From Lysobacterales bacterium (GTDB taxonomy: Bacteria; Pseudomonadota; Gammaproteobacteria; Xanthomonadales; SZUA-36), in assembly GCA_026196445.1 (NCBI GenBank), contig JAPHTE010000286.1:1-5990 (forward strand): a DNA stretch of 5,990 nt, given 5' to 3'. Both the position numbers and the translations under genes were made by a program. Below are positions 5,628 to 5,990 of the stretch, one piece after another (the first letter of the stretch is position 1; each line of letters starts with the position of its first letter). The notes below the pieces were generated by a model. It was given only the letters and a program-made list of their open reading frames with translations, had not been told where the DNA came from and did not search any database.

Positions 5628-5990
5628 ATGACACGCTATACCAAGCTCGACACCGCAAATGCCGTTGAATGCCTGCGCGACGGGGAGTTGATCGCCTACC
5701 CGACAGAAGCGGTTTACGGCCTCGGTTGCGATCCATACAACGAACCTGCAATACGCCGGTTGCTGGAGCTGAAAGGCCGGCAGTCACAGGCCGGTTTCGT
5801 ACTGATCGCCAGCCGTTTTTCACAACTGGAGCCATGGATTACCCAGCTCGACGCGGCGCTGATCGAGCGGGCCATGCAGACCTGGCCCGGACCGGTCACC
5901 TGGCTTTTCCCACGCGCCGCTCACGTGACGGATTACGTGGCAGGATCTCACCCCACCATTGCGCTCAGGATTACCGCGCACCAGCCCAGC
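5628..5990 (+). CDS. tsaC: Threonylcarbamoyl-AMP synthase TsaC (YrdC/RimN), 3'-truncated by the window
   Basis: TsaC makes threonylcarbamoyl-AMP from threonine, bicarbonate and ATP; TsaD with TsaB and TsaE then transfers the group to A37 of ANN-decoding tRNAs (t6A). The 121 visible residues begin MTRYTKLDTANAVECLRDGE. They contain LIAYPTEAVYGLGCDP (E. coli VIAYPTEAVFGVGCDP), LLELKGR with the conserved K-x-R, GFVLIAS, WPGPVTWLFP and IALRIT. The family is about 185-190 residues, so roughly two thirds is present, and the frame is open to the window edge. Length and sequence favour the short TsaC form, but a longer Sua5 form cannot be excluded from this part. The ATG is 25 nt after the topA stop with no clear Shine-Dalgarno (upstream bases CACGACCTGTACC), suggesting co-transcription with topA and perhaps translational coupling. 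Confidence 0.93.
   Translation, partial: MTRYTKLDTANAVECLRDGELIAYPTEAVYGLGCDPYNEPAIRRLLELKGRQSQAGFVLIASRFSQLEPWITQLDAALIERAMQTWPGPVTWLFPRAAHVTDYVAGSHPTIALRITAHQPS

Noticed and set aside
5027..5629. 200-codon minus-strand frame opposite the topA end
   Set aside because: Its Phe/Leu-rich end is just the complement of the A-rich lysine tail codons; no independent support.

Overview
The window (about 58-60% GC by eye) carries five genes, all on the + strand. They form a chromosomal block familiar from gammaproteobacteria: a LysM protein of TsaP type, dprA, smg, topA and tsaC. Smg (the DUF494 family) and this gene order point to a gammaproteobacterium; I cannot place it to genus. I see no insertion sequence, phage gene, CRISPR array, tRNA or rRNA. 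This is housekeeping sequence, and the interest lies in start codons, leaders and intergenic structures.

Layout. Positions 1-58 are a short leader with a 15-bp palindrome. Positions 59-1234 encode an exported LysM protein starting at GTG. After a 24-nt gap, in the same reading frame, DprA-like coding sequence begins. It lacks ATG, GTG or TTG for its first ~30 residues; the first canonical start is GTG at 1346, and the gene ends at 2383. Positions 2384-2641 (258 bp) hold a near-perfect palindrome directly after dprA, a weak promoter-like pair, and the smg ribosome binding site. smg (2642-3118) ends in three tandem TAA codons. Positions 3119-3235 hold two small hairpins and a promoter-like -10 before topA. 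topA (3236-5602) encodes topoisomerase I without the usual zinc-finger tail but with a lysine/arginine-rich end. tsaC begins 25 nt later and is cut by the window end at 121 residues.

How the genes relate. The LysM protein and DprA are both connected with DNA uptake in competent bacteria: TsaP-type proteins anchor the type IV pilus secretin to peptidoglycan, and DprA loads RecA on incoming single-stranded DNA. TopA relaxes negative supercoils. TsaC makes the threonylcarbamoyl-AMP used for the t6A modification of tRNA. Smg has no firmly assigned role. Nothing here looks like a new multi-gene system. The most unusual observation is the missing canonical start codon of dprA together with its in-frame arrangement after the LysM gene.
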